From: Planctomycetota bacterium
GTDB taxonomy: Bacteria; Planctomycetota; Phycisphaerae; Sedimentisphaerales; Anaerohalosphaeraceae
Direction: 5' to 3'
Length of the DNA stretch: 7,363 bases
Assembly (NCBI GenBank): GCA_021160785.1
Contig: JAGHBX010000281.1
Location: forward strand, 1-7,363
The position numbers and the translations under genes are program-made. Each line of letters starts with the position of its first letter. Positions within the stretch are counted from its first letter, which is position 1. Below are positions 1 to 6,707 of this stretch, piece by piece. The notes beneath the pieces were generated by a model that worked only from the letters and a program-made list of their open reading frames with translations, was not told the DNA's origin and ran no database searches.

Positions 1-107
1 CTATTAGCAGTATTTTAAGTAAAAAACCAGAACCGTACCCATCATAACAAGCCAAAAAACCACAAAGACACCACCAAAAAAAATATAAAAAACTTATTTT
101 CTCATCT
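1..107. other. A/T-rich low-complexity flank, no gene
   Basis: This stretch is strongly A-rich on the plus strand, with several runs of five to eight A residues (for example around 76-92), and has no open reading frame of useful length on either strand. Its composition differs sharply from the GC-richer operon that begins at 531. It ends directly at the left copy of an inverted repeat (108-127), so it may lie outside a mobile or modular unit. No tRNA, CRISPR or origin-like structure could be recognised. Confidence 0.6.
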
Positions 108-127
108 ACTGTGGAACTTGGGTTAGC
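108..127 (+). repeat. Left copy of imperfect inverted repeat bracketing the operon
   Basis: The 20-mer actgtggaacttgggttagc at 108-127 matches the reverse complement of 7235-7254 (actgtggaacttgggctaac) at 18 of 20 positions; the first 15 bases are identical. A perfect 15-bp inverted match between two chosen flanks of a 7-kb window is unlikely by chance. Position and orientation fit terminal inverted repeats of a transposon-like unit whose tips point outward, but no transposase is present between the copies. The bases just outside the copies (catct on the left, tgggg on the right) show no target-site duplication. The copies could instead be solo ends of two separate insertion sequences or dispersed genomic repeats. 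Confidence 0.65.
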
Positions 128-412
128 GATAGCTATGCCGTTTTGTGAATTTGCCCGCCCTTGATTTTGGCGCAAAAACCGCGTTTTCTTGTACAACGGA
201 TTCAATGAACGTCGCCGGTTGGTTGGTGGCTTACCCTTTCGAACAACACACGCTACTGTTTTCTTGCTATCTATGTCGAATCCAGTATACTTGTCGATTG
301 TGAGTTCCTTTTATAAGTGATATTGTGGTTTTAGTAAGACAACCACGCATTCTATCCGATTTTGGAGGCTTCGGTTACATAGTCTCTGTCGGTTAAGTAT
401 GAGACTTGGAGC

Positions 413-442
413 TTGTAGGAGTGGTCGACTGAAGTGTATAGG
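413..442 (+). promoter_or_regulatory. Weak sigma-70-like promoter candidate
   Basis: TTGTAG at 413-418 and TATAGG at 437-442 are separated by 18 bases and lie about 90 bases ahead of the preferred start of the first gene. Both hexamers are imperfect matches to the consensus. A second poor candidate is TTGTCG at 291-296 with TATAAG at 312-317, where the 15-base spacing is short. Some promoter must lie in this leader because the operon has no other upstream space in the window, but the exact site is a guess. Confidence 0.2.
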
Positions 443-514
443 GGTGATCCCGGGTCATAATAGTGGTTCTTTGGCTGCGGGCTATTACGTAGCTATGGAT
501 TGAGTGGTGCCCAC

Positions 515-520
515 GGAGGA
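515..520 (+). promoter_or_regulatory. Shine-Dalgarno sequence selecting ATG 531
   Basis: GGAGGA at 515-520 lies 10 bases before ATG 531, whereas the longer GTG start at 504 has no purine-rich ribosome site in front of it and would place this motif inside the coding region. This supports 531 as the translation start of the TPR-like gene. Confidence 0.55.
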
Positions 521-530
521 CTGGCATAGA

Positions 531-3500
531 ATGGGCCGCAGAAAAAAGAGAAAGGCAGGACGGATTGGGGTTTTGGAAAGTCCCTCGAAGCTCAAGAGTG
601 GATCTGTGGTGCCGCTACGGCCGTCCAACTCGTTACTGCCAGCGGGTCAAATGCCCACCTCTTCGGATTCCGTAGCCGCCCGGATTCGGAATGTTCGTCT
701 CGCCATAGAGAGGCGGAGCAGCAAGTCGGCGCTGGAGAAGGCCAAGCAGCTTTACAAGGAACTGGCCAACGACGAATCCAAGTCGATTCTGATTGACGCC
801 TATCTCGCACGCATCGAGGCCATGTTGGCTAAGGATCTCACTACTGAAGCGAGGGCTTTAGCAGATCTAGTTGTCTCACGCTTTTCGGAGTCCGCCAGCC
901 GACTCGCCCACCTGCGACGTGACTTAGCCGTGCGGACTGGAGACGTGACCGCGCTGGTGGCGCCCCTGGCCGATCCCAACGCAGCACCCGAGCAACGTGC
1001 CCAGGCCGAGCAGGCGATTCGGCGTGGACTCGTCGATGTGCAAGCGCTGGCGACATGTCCGGCCCTGCCCCAGGATCACCCTTTGCGAGCGGCAGCAGGA
1101 GCGGTAGCACGTGCTTTTGTGGCCGTAACGACGGGTGACGTCGACGACACGGTGGTCGGCTTGCCAGAGGTGTCCCATCGAAGCCCGCTGGCTGGCTGGA
1201 AATCCCTGATCCGCGCGATTGTGCCACTGTATCGTGGTCAGGACGAGGACTGTCGGCGATTCCTGGAGACCATTGATCACGAGTGTGCTCCGGCGCGTGT
1301 GGCTGACTCGATTAGATCAATCTTGACCGAATCGCTGGACCGGCAATCGACACGGGCCGGGCGCAGCTTGGTACAGCGAGTAGTCGGACCTCGCGCTGAA
1401 CTCCGTGCGGCGTTGCGGGCGCTGGACGAGGAGTTTTCCCGGGGGCGCGGCCGTGGGCTGTATCGGCAGATACGGCAGACGGTGCTTGTGTGCAAACGCG
1501 CGTGCCCGCAGCTTCTGGAACGTCTCAGACAGCACATTTCCGTAAAGGCGGCCGTCGCCGATTGTCCGGTTGAAGCAGTCGTTGACGCCTTGGGAGGCCA
1601 GTCGGTACACGATGCCTATTTCTGGCGGCTCTTCGCCCGCGCGACGGAGGGCAACGGCGATTCGCTGTTCGCGTGCGCGCTGTGGGACCATTTCCGCATC
1701 GCGGCAATCGAGGAAGGTCTCTTCGCCGCCAATGGCCAGGAGAATGCTTTCCTGTACCTTCACATGGCTGAGCTTCTGAGAGGCGTCCCGCCGGATCATT
1801 TGCAGCAGATGCAGGCGGATTATCGCGGCGATCTGGGCGATTGGGAGGACTTCTACGTCGAAGATAAATCCCCGCTGTCTCACATGTCGTCGGTGCCTTC
1901 CGACAAGAAGCCGGACCTGTATTTCCTGTTCCCGGAACGACTCTATGAGCGGGCCTGTGCGCTGCGATCAGATGCCAGCGTCTACAGAGACTGGCTCGAT
2001 TACGTTCAGAAGGCGGATCGGCATGACCTCAAACCCGACGCCGTAGCTCTGAAGTGGGCAGATGCGTTTCCGCAGGATGGACGGCCCCTGATTCATCTGG
2101 CGGAGTCCGCTGAGCAAAGGAATGCGTTCAACAAGGCCCTCAAGTACATCGAACAGGCCGAGAAACTGGGCGGGATCGATCCCAAGGTGAGGCGTGCTCG
2201 GTTCCACCTGCTTGTCGCCAAGTTCGTCCGGCACATCAAACAGCGAAATCTCAACCTGGCGTCAAAAGATCTTGTTCAGATAAACGAATTGCCGCAGGCC
2301 GGCGACAAGGATCGACCTGCTTTTGTCGCGTCGCTTGGCTGGCTCCATGCCATGTTGGATGGCCATAAGGCCGAGGCGGACCGGCTCCACGACGAGGTGC
2401 GCGATCTTCTGGGAAGTCCGGTGGCGGTAGCCATCCTGCTACTAAGTGCTGCCAACGAGTGCCAATACTTCTCCCCTGAGACAAACGTACTGGAGAGATG
2501 GCTTTCAGCGTACAAGGAAAAGGACCTAATGTCCGCCGTAGCGCGTGTGTGTCCAATTGGGACAGATGTCAATATTGAGATACTCCTGCCCGCCAGGTGG
2601 GCATCTCTGCTCAGAAAGTGGCTCAAACGGTCGGATTGTGAGCTTGATAACACGAGTCTGCTGACGATGGCGGAAGCTGCCCTGACTACCAACTGGCCGG
2701 AGGTGGCCTACTACTGCTGCGGGTACGGCCTGCGAGGCGGTGGCCCGGAGCAAGCGCGATTTATGTTCCTGCGGGGCAGAAGCCTGCCCTATTTCTCAGA
2801 TGTCCGACGGCAGGAGTGCTTCGCCGTTGCCTTGGTGTTGGCAAAACGGGTCCGGGACATGGATCTTGTGGCCGAGATTGTGGAGGCAAGCCGCCAGTAT
2901 CTGGGGTTATGGGGGTGGTCGAATCCCTTCGGGCCGGACCTGGCCGGCATGAACGACCTGAGCACGGATGCCGAGGCCCTCGAGCGAGTCACCAAGTTTG
3001 AATGTCGGACCGGTAAGTACCCGAAAGACTCGCAGATGCCGGTTTTCGGCGCCAGGCAAAGCCGTGCAGCGGTCGAACAATGCCAATGTCCAGCCTGTCG
3101 GCATGCGCGTGACCAAGCGAGTCGCCACGCTGGACCATCTGGGCAGAGATCACGACGTAAAGTGAGCCGATCTCCGAAGGAGCGATATCTCTTTGAGGAC
3201 ATCTTCGATGACAGTGATCCCGCAGGGGAGTTTGTAGAGACCAATGCGGGGTTCCCCCGGGAGGCAATGGAGATGATGTCCGAACTCACTGATACCCCAC
3301 CGGAACTGGTGGAAATTGCAGTTGAGATGTCGCGTCTCAACGGCGGGAAGTTGCCAATGGACGATGAGGAGTTCGAGCGTATCGTCTCCCGGCATCCGGA
3401 AATACAGAGCAAGATCGAGCAACTCCTGCTGCAACTTAGCCGGGAGGAAGGGATGGATTGTTTCGGCAATGTTGATTTCGACGAGCCAGGTAACTTCGAG

Positions 3501-3563
3501 GACAAGTTGCCCAGCCTTCCTCGGCGGTCCCGCCGACGAAGGAAACGAAGGGGGAAACGCTGA
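531..3563 (+). CDS. Large helical-repeat (TPR-like) protein of a chaperone operon
   Basis: A cytoplasmic protein of about 1010 residues with no signal peptide or membrane segment. Start ATG 531 is preferred over GTG 504 because of the ribosome site at 515-520. The N-terminus is strongly basic (GRRKKRKAGR). Helical hairpins resembling degenerate tetratricopeptide repeats are visible at about residues 55-115, 240-270 and 516-640, with alternating Ala/Leu-rich helices; most of the protein appears alpha-helical. A Cys/His cluster, CQCPACRH (C851, C853, C856, H858), may bind zinc. The C-terminal part is acidic (about 885-900 and 975-1000) and ends in a dense Arg/Lys tail, RRSRRRRKRRGKR. It is first in an operon with J, GrpE-like and Hsp70 genes, so a role as client adaptor or scaffold for that Hsp70 is plausible but inferred. 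The basic termini could bind nucleic acid or ribosomes. I do not recognise a named family; no enzymatic motif was found. Confidence 0.85.
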   Translation: MGRRKKRKAGRIGVLESPSKLKSGSVVPLRPSNSLLPAGQMPTSSDSVAARIRNVRLAIERRSSKSALEKAKQLYKELANDESKSILIDAYLARIEAMLAKDLTTEARALADLVVSRFSESASRLAHLRRDLAVRTGDVTALVAPLADPNAAPEQRAQAEQAIRRGLVDVQALATCPALPQDHPLRAAAGAVARAFVAVTTGDVDDTVVGLPEVSHRSPLAGWKSLIRAIVPLYRGQDEDCRRFLETIDHECAPARVADSIRSILTESLDRQSTRAGRSLVQRVVGPRAELRAALRALDEEFSRGRGRGLYRQIRQTVLVCKRACPQLLERLRQHISVKAAVADCPVEAVVDALGGQSVHDAYFWRLFARATEGNGDSLFACALWDHFRIAAIEEGLFAANGQENAFLYLHMAELLRGVPPDHLQQMQADYRGDLGDWEDFYVEDKSPLSHMSSVPSDKKPDLYFLFPERLYERACALRSDASVYRDWLDYVQKADRHDLKPDAVALKWADAFPQDGRPLIHLAESAEQRNAFNKALKYIEQAEKLGGIDPKVRRARFHLLVAKFVRHIKQRNLNLASKDLVQINELPQAGDKDRPAFVASLGWLHAMLDGHKAEADRLHDEVRDLLGSPVAVAILLLSAANECQYFSPETNVLERWLSAYKEKDLMSAVARVCPIGTDVNIEILLPARWASLLRKWLKRSDCELDNTSLLTMAEAALTTNWPEVAYYCCGYGLRGGGPEQARFMFLRGRSLPYFSDVRRQECFAVALVLAKRVRDMDLVAEIVEASRQYLGLWGWSNPFGPDLAGMNDLSTDAEALERVTKFECRTGKYPKDSQMPVFGARQSRAAVEQCQCPACRHARDQASRHAGPSGQRSRRKVSRSPKERYLFEDIFDDSDPAGEFVETNAGFPREAMEMMSELTDTPPELVEIAVEMSRLNGGKLPMDDEEFERIVSRHPEIQSKIEQLLLQLSREEGMDCFGNVDFDEPGNFEDKLPSLPRRSRRRRKRRGKR

Positions 3564-3565
3564 CC

Positions 3566-3634
3566 ATGAACGACATTAATTGCGGCCCCGGAAAAGGACG
3601 AAAGAACAGATTACCGTGGTGTCCACCAGTTTAG
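3566..3634 (+). CDS. Possible 22-residue mini-ORF resembling a SEC-C zinc motif
   Basis: ATG 3566 opens 2 bases after the TGA of the TPR-like gene and the ORF closes with TAG 3632-3634, whose last two bases belong to the ribosome site of the next gene. The peptide MNDINCGPGKGRKNRLPWCP resembles the SEC-C zinc motif typical of C-terminal ends (pattern NDPCPCGSGKKYKKCC): ND, then CG-x-GK, then K/R-rich residues and a late Cys. One cysteine of the expected set is missing and the spacing is altered. It lies in the -1 frame relative to the TPR-like gene and is open back through the G5A3 run at 3550-3557, so it might be a tail separated by frameshift. AAGGGGG at 3548-3554 may serve as a ribosome site, spacing 11. 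It could equally be chance. Confidence 0.3.
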   Translation: MNDINCGPGKGRKNRLPWCPPV

Positions 3635-3637
3635 GAG
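3633..3637 (+). promoter_or_regulatory. Shine-Dalgarno sequence supporting a TTG start
   Basis: AGGAG at 3633-3637 sits 7 bases ahead of TTG 3645. No ATG or GTG lies in frame before the J-domain core, so this well-placed site decides in favour of the rare TTG start codon. It overlaps the TAG stop of the 22-codon ORF, an arrangement compatible with translational coupling. Confidence 0.7.
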
Positions 3638-3644
3638 TGAACCT

Positions 3645-3968
3645 TTGAAGTCGCAGCATAACCTAAAGGAACAAGACCCATTTTCAGTCCTCGATGTGCC
3701 GCCCGATGCGGGCGACGCCGAAATCCGGGCGGCCTATATGCGAAAGGTCAAAGAGCACCCACCCGATCGCTGTGGGCCCGAATTCGAGAAGATCAGGGAT
3801 GCCTACCATCAACTAAAGGACCCCTACCGGCGAGCCAAGTATTTGATCCTGGGTGCGACGGTGGACAGGCCCCTTGAATCGTTGCTGGACGAGGCGCCTG
3901 CTGCCAGACACTTCGTCGGTCCGGAACCATGGCTGGCGGCGATGAAATCCCAACGCAAGGAACAGTAA
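3645..3968 (+). CDS. Minimal J-domain (Hsp40-like) co-chaperone with HPPD motif
   Basis: A 107-residue soluble protein consisting almost entirely of a J domain. Residues 11-20 (DPFSVLDVPP) match the usual opening 'dpYevLgv', residues 25-37 form helix II (EIRAAYMRKVKEH), and residues 46-67 form helix III ending in the typical KDPYRRAKY. The catalytic HPD tripeptide between helices II and III, which in DnaJ-family proteins stimulates Hsp70 ATPase, here reads HPPD (38-41), an extra proline. There is no Gly/Phe region, zinc-finger domain or C-terminal peptide-binding domain, so it cannot be a full DnaJ. The start is TTG, supported by AGGAG at 3633-3637. It lies 2 bases before the GrpE-like gene and in the same operon as the Hsp70 it presumably serves. 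Calling it a J-domain protein is secure; its ability to stimulate ATPase is uncertain. Confidence 0.85.
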   Translation: MKSQHNLKEQDPFSVLDVPPDAGDAEIRAAYMRKVKEHPPDRCGPEFEKIRDAYHQLKDPYRRAKYLILGATVDRPLESLLDEAPAARHFVGPEPWLAAMKSQRKEQ

Positions 3969-3970
3969 AG

Positions 3971-4885
3971 ATGACGGACTCAGAATCTCAGACCTACCCT
4001 GTTCCTGACCAGGACCGGCCAAGGGACAATTACCGCGAACAGCGTATGCACGTCCGGGATCGCATCCTGCGACGTTTCGAATTGTGGCTGGACGAGATTC
4101 TCGATGGCGAGCAGCCGATAGAGGGGATCTCGGCCGAAATTTTGGAGCAGTTGCAGGCCGACAGGCCGACAGAAACCTCCAGCAAGACTGAGGCCGCCTG
4201 CGACTTATATGCCCTGTGGTCGGCGGTGACTGCGATGACCGAGGAAACCCGGCTTCAGGGACGCGCTTTTAAGCAGTTACACGATGCCTTGTCTCCGATG
4301 CAGGAAATGGTCGGCTCGAATGCCGGCATGCTCCAGCGGTATCAAGCCGCCTTGGACATGCAGGAGCAGAAGACCAATGAGGCATGGAAACAAGCGGCCT
4401 GGAGGGAGATCCTGGAGACGTTGACCGATATGCGAGACCGGCTGATCCGAGGGGCTGAGTCGGCGAGGACCTGGATTGAACGGCCAGAGCCGGTTCGGGA
4501 ATCAGGCTTATTGAAACGTATTCGAGACAGACTCTTTGTCCGTCAGCCCGACATTTGGCAACAACAGCGGGACGAAGTGGTCCGGTCGCTGGTGAAAGGG
4601 TACACTCTGTGTCAGGAGATTCTTGACGATGCCCTGGAGCAGATGGGTGTTCGCCCCATGGATTGTCGCGGCCAACTGTTCGACCCGGTGACCATGAAGG
4701 CGGTCGATATCGGGCACGAACCGGACGTCTCCGATGGTACGGTGCTGGAGGTCTATCGCCAGGGCTACTGGTGGGGCGAGACGGTGTATCGGCCAGCGGA
4801 AGTGAAAGTCGCAGCACAGCAACAGCAAAAACAACAAGATGGGACAGGTGTGTTCTCAAGTCAGGGAGGTCAGCATGAGTCATAA
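3971..4885 (+). CDS. grpE: GrpE-like nucleotide exchange factor with extended N-terminus
   Basis: A 304-residue soluble protein, against roughly 190-200 for ordinary GrpE. GrpE dimers open the Hsp70 nucleotide pocket to release ADP. The C-terminal third carries the GrpE signature: helix residues 201-226 (DEVVRSLVKGYTLCQEILDD onward), then GVRPMDCRGQLFDP (226-239), a stretch where the usual HEAV is replaced by MKAV (242-245), then DGTVLEVYRQGYWWGETVYRP and EVKV (255-280), the beta-wing. Residues 75-165 look like long amphipathic helices, possibly the dimerisation stalk; 1-70 is unlike typical GrpE. The tail (282-304) is Gln-rich and probably disordered. Start ATG 3971 follows the J gene stop by 2 bases and has AAGGA at 3957-3961; an earlier in-frame ATG at 3929 is rejected. 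Its end overlaps the Hsp70 start by 11 bases. The symbol reflects family only; this is not the housekeeping GrpE. Confidence 0.85.
   Translation: MTDSESQTYPVPDQDRPRDNYREQRMHVRDRILRRFELWLDEILDGEQPIEGISAEILEQLQADRPTETSSKTEAACDLYALWSAVTAMTEETRLQGRAFKQLHDALSPMQEMVGSNAGMLQRYQAALDMQEQKTNEAWKQAAWREILETLTDMRDRLIRGAESARTWIERPEPVRESGLLKRIRDRLFVRQPDIWQQQRDEVVRSLVKGYTLCQEILDDALEQMGVRPMDCRGQLFDPVTMKAVDIGHEPDVSDGTVLEVYRQGYWWGETVYRPAEVKVAAQQQQKQQDGTGVFSSQGGQHES
4863..4870 (+). promoter_or_regulatory. Strong Shine-Dalgarno sequence inside the grpE-like gene
   Basis: AGGGAGGT at 4863-4870 lies within the last codons of the GrpE-like gene and 4 bases ahead of ATG 4875. It fixes the Hsp70 start at 4875 rather than the upstream in-frame ATG 4839. 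Because it sits in translated sequence, ribosomes finishing the GrpE-like protein would be in place to start Hsp70, giving coupled output of exchange factor and chaperone. Confidence 0.75.
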
Positions 4886-6704
4886 CGAAGTGATTATAGG
4901 GATCGATCTCGGGACCACAAACTCTGAGGTCGCAGCGTTGATCGGTGATCAGCCGCGCGTGCTCGGTCCGGGGGGCACGAAGATGCTCCCCTCGTGCGTG
5001 GGGTTCTCTCCACAAGGACAGTTGCTGATTGGGGAGGCGGCACGGAACCAATTGCTGGTCTACCCAGAGATGACGGTGCGCAGCGTCAAACGCAAGATGG
5101 GGACCGAAGAAAGGTTCGAGATTGGGAAGAAGACCTTCACGCCGCCGGAGATATCGGCCTTTATCCTGCGAGAATTGGTCCAATGGGCTCAACAGGAACT
5201 ATGCACGGAGGTGAAAAAGGCGGTCATTACAGTGCCGGCCTACTTCTCCGACGCCCAGCGACAAGCGACGCAAGAGGCCGGACAGATCGCCGGACTGGAG
5301 ATTGTTCGCATACTCAATGAGCCCACTGCCGCCAGTTTGGCATATGGCTTTGGCGATGAGGCGCACCGCACGGCGATGGTATACGACCTGGGCGGCGGGA
5401 CATTCGATGTTTCTATCGTATCCATTGAGGGTGACGTGACCGAGGTTCTGGCCAGCCACGGCAACAACCGCCTCGGCGGGGATGACTTCGACCAGTTAGT
5501 CCTGGACCGACTCTTACGGGAATTCCAGGCACGTCACGGCATCAATCTGCAGGACCGCCACCCTGTTTCTTACGCGCGACTCCGCTGGGCCGCCGAAGAG
5601 GCCAAGAAAAGACTGAGCAGCGAGCAATACACCCGGGTGCGGGAAGAGGCTCTGGCAACCACTCCGGACGGAAAGTCGCTGCATCTGGATCTGGAGCTAT
5701 CCCGTCAGGAGTACGAAACCATGATCCGGTCATTGGTTGAGTCGACCTTGGAGAGCGTGTTCCAGACGCTTAAAGATGCCGGCAAACAGCCCGACGATAT
5801 CGATGTCATTCTCCTGGTTGGAGGCTCGACCCGCACACCGCTGGTCCGTGAAATGCTGGAAGAGCACATCGGGGCGCCGGTACGTCAAGACATTCATCCG
5901 GATCTTTGTGTCGCTCTGGGCGCAGGATTGCTCGCGTCACGACTGGCAGGCCACGACGTCCATCGGGTCTTGGTGGATGTATCGCCCTACTCGTTTGGGC
6001 CCTCGCACATGGGCATGCTTAATGGCGAATTGTACCCGTACTGCTATAGCCCTATCATCAAGCGCAACATTCCCCTGCCTGTAACGCGTACAGAACGCTA
6101 TTTCACCGCAGTGCCTTATCAGAAAGTGATTGAGGTGTCTGTCTTCCAGGGCGACGACTCGGATGCCCTGCGTAACATCCTTGTGGGCAACTTCGCAGTT
6201 GAGGGCCTGACGCCGATGGCCGAAGAAAATGAAGTGCTGTGTCGCATGAGTCTGGACCTCGACGGCATCTTGAAAGTCGAGGCCATCGAGAAACGCACCG
6301 GGCTGAGTAAGCACATCATGATCAAGGATGCCATCAAGCCCAAGAGCGAGTCCGAACTTGCCCAGGCCCGTGAGCGTCTCCGGCGGTTCTACTCCGGACG
6401 TGTCGACGCCATAGATGCAGCATGGGAGGAAGGCATGGAAGCCAACCTTGAGTCTGCATCCGGCACATCGCAAGGAACGGAGAAGACTCAAACCGATCCG
6501 GAAGTGGATGCGACAATCGCGGCCGCCCACAGGCTTATCGAACGATCACGCCAGTTGCTGGCAGACATCCACGACGAGGACAGAGAAGATATTATCGATC
6601 TGCACGAGAAGATTCAGGAGGCCATTGATGCATCAGATCGCCAGACATTGTCAACGAATGTCAACACGTTACAGGAACTGCTATTCTTCATTGAGGGCAA
6701 GTAG
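4875..6704 (+). CDS. Divergent DnaK-like Hsp70 chaperone
   Basis: A 609-residue ATP-dependent chaperone. The nucleotide-binding domain (about 5-362) has the phosphate-1 motif GIDLGTTNS (9-17), the catalytic Lys in SVKRKMG (K72), VPAYF (120-124), ILNEPTAAS (146-154), phosphate-2 DLGGGTFD (171-178), GGDDFD (201-206) and the adenosine motif LLVGGSTR (313-320), so ATPase activity is expected. The interdomain linker reads VLVD (365-368), one residue shorter than VLLLD of DnaK. The substrate-binding beta domain follows (369-485), but its first loops are rewritten and about nine residues longer (PYSFGPSHMGMLNGELYPYC). The helical lid (486-609) is broken by a Ser/Thr/Gln-rich stretch near 525-543 and lacks the acidic tail of DnaK. 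ATG 4875 is chosen for AGGGAGGT at 4863-4870. Placed after its J and GrpE-like partners, it is probably a specialised rather than general Hsp70. The family call is secure; substrate is unknown. Confidence 0.95.
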   Translation: MSHNEVIIGIDLGTTNSEVAALIGDQPRVLGPGGTKMLPSCVGFSPQGQLLIGEAARNQLLVYPEMTVRSVKRKMGTEERFEIGKKTFTPPEISAFILRELVQWAQQELCTEVKKAVITVPAYFSDAQRQATQEAGQIAGLEIVRILNEPTAASLAYGFGDEAHRTAMVYDLGGGTFDVSIVSIEGDVTEVLASHGNNRLGGDDFDQLVLDRLLREFQARHGINLQDRHPVSYARLRWAAEEAKKRLSSEQYTRVREEALATTPDGKSLHLDLELSRQEYETMIRSLVESTLESVFQTLKDAGKQPDDIDVILLVGGSTRTPLVREMLEEHIGAPVRQDIHPDLCVALGAGLLASRLAGHDVHRVLVDVSPYSFGPSHMGMLNGELYPYCYSPIIKRNIPLPVTRTERYFTAVPYQKVIEVSVFQGDDSDALRNILVGNFAVEGLTPMAEENEVLCRMSLDLDGILKVEAIEKRTGLSKHIMIKDAIKPKSESELAQARERLRRFYSGRVDAIDAAWEEGMEANLESASGTSQGTEKTQTDPEVDATIAAAHRLIERSRQLLADIHDEDREDIIDLHEKIQEAIDASDRQTLSTNVNTLQELLFFIEGK

Positions 6705-6707
6705 CTG

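Larger units (their letters stand above)
128..530. other. Non-coding leader upstream of the operon
   Basis: About 400 bases carry no convincing gene on either strand; stops are frequent in all frames. The stretch should contain the operon promoter and 5' leader. I see no CIRCE operator (TTAGCACTC with its inverted partner) and no clear sigma-32 heat-shock promoter. Notable small features are a short hairpin-like element followed by T residues at 174-190, an 8-bp palindrome TTGTACAA at 189-196, and four closely spaced GG pairs at 217-229. None of these is diagnostic. A structured RNA could be hidden here but I cannot support one. Confidence 0.5.

Noticed and set aside
1..107. A-rich tract as a replication origin or CRISPR leader
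   Set aside because: No DnaA boxes, iterons or repeat-spacer structure are visible; the tract is merely low complexity.
108..127. Assignment of the inverted repeat to a named insertion-sequence family
   Set aside because: I do not recognise the end sequence reliably, and there is no transposase or target duplication to confirm a family.
504..530. GTG 504 as start of the TPR-like gene
   Set aside because: No ribosome site precedes it, while ATG 531 has GGAGGA at 515-520 and opens the basic N-terminus.
2789..3505. Minus-strand open frame of 238 codons under the TPR-like gene
   Set aside because: Antisense to a coherent helical protein, Ser/Arg-rich and without a ribosome site or domain.
3929..3970. 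ATG 3929 as start of the GrpE-like gene
   Set aside because: It would overlap the J gene by 40 bases; ATG 3971 directly follows the J stop and has AAGGA in front.
4269..5192. Minus-strand open frame of 307 codons across the GrpE-like and Hsp70 genes
   Set aside because: It lies opposite two genes with clear family motifs, its product is Arg/Pro/Ser-rich without recognisable domains, and GC-rich coding DNA commonly leaves such antisense frames open.
5937..6530. Minus-strand open frame of 197 codons under the Hsp70 gene
   Set aside because: Fully antisense to the conserved Hsp70 substrate-binding region; no motif supports it.
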